Positions 5,047 through 5,068 of a stretch of DNA of 5,068 nucleotides are shown here, one piece after another (positions within the stretch are counted from its first letter, which is position 1; every line of letters starts with the position of its first letter). Source of the stretch: an uncultured Lachnospiraceae bacterium (GTDB lineage: Bacteria; Bacillota; Clostridia; Lachnospirales; Lachnospiraceae); assembly GCA_947175775.1 (NCBI GenBank), contig CAMWNY010000229.1:1-5068 (forward strand), written 5' to 3'. The notes beneath the pieces were generated by a model, which searched no databases, was not told the origin of the DNA, and saw nothing but the letters and a program-made list of their open reading frames with translations. The position numbers were made by a program, and so were the translations under genes.

Positions 5047-5068
5047 CATACAGATCTTCTTATGCTGC

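Noticed and set aside
4986..5068. Open - strand frame to the window edge, with internal MKKTANDYLTVTVYSHEQ and stop
   Set aside because: Only about 27 codons are visible, no good ribosome binding site and no recognisable family. It could be the end of an upstream gene, but there is too little to claim it.

Overview
The window looks like a chromosomal segment of a Gram-positive Firmicute, most likely a Clostridia/Lachnospiraceae-type gut anaerobe. The evidence is the rapZ-whiA gene pair, strong AGGAGG-type ribosome binding sites, moderate G+C, a GHKL/LytTR two-component pair, and an Rpn/PD-(D/E)XK 'putative transposase' of the kind common in Lachnospiraceae. The family assignment is from recognition of protein motifs, not from a database search.

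Left part (1-2018, + strand): a tightly packed operon. It holds the C-terminal half of rapZ (its 5' part lies outside the window), then a short whiA, then a YegS/DagK-type lipid kinase. Spacings are 12 and 2 nt, so the three genes are probably co-transcribed. The whiA gene is the most unusual object here. It encodes only 206 residues against about 300-320 for the family, and it lacks nearly all of the first (WhiA_N) domain while keeping the canonical first 14 residues, the second LAGLIDADG-like domain and the C-terminal helix-turn-helix.

Middle part (2021-4116, - strand): a response regulator (LytTR type, TTG start) followed 32 nt downstream by its sensor histidine kinase (polytopic membrane domain plus GHKL ATPase). 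The pair resembles AgrA/AgrC-type systems, but no pheromone precursor or processing gene is visible. The histidine kinase gene converges on the lipid kinase gene with only 2 nt between the stop codons, and an 8-bp-arm inverted repeat spans both stops.

Right part (4169-5068, - strand): a degenerate Rpn-like PD-(D/E)XK transposase/nuclease gene, shifted twice in frame and lacking the N-terminal part of the family. A sigma-A-like promoter with a perfect, extended -10 sits directly before its start. At the far right is a hairpin plus T-tract that would terminate + strand transcription, although no + strand gene is visible between 2018 and there.

No CRISPR array, tRNA, rRNA or complete insertion sequence was seen. 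I found no complete novel system. The best leads are the domain-deleted WhiA, the twice-shifted Rpn gene, and a few small regulatory structures.
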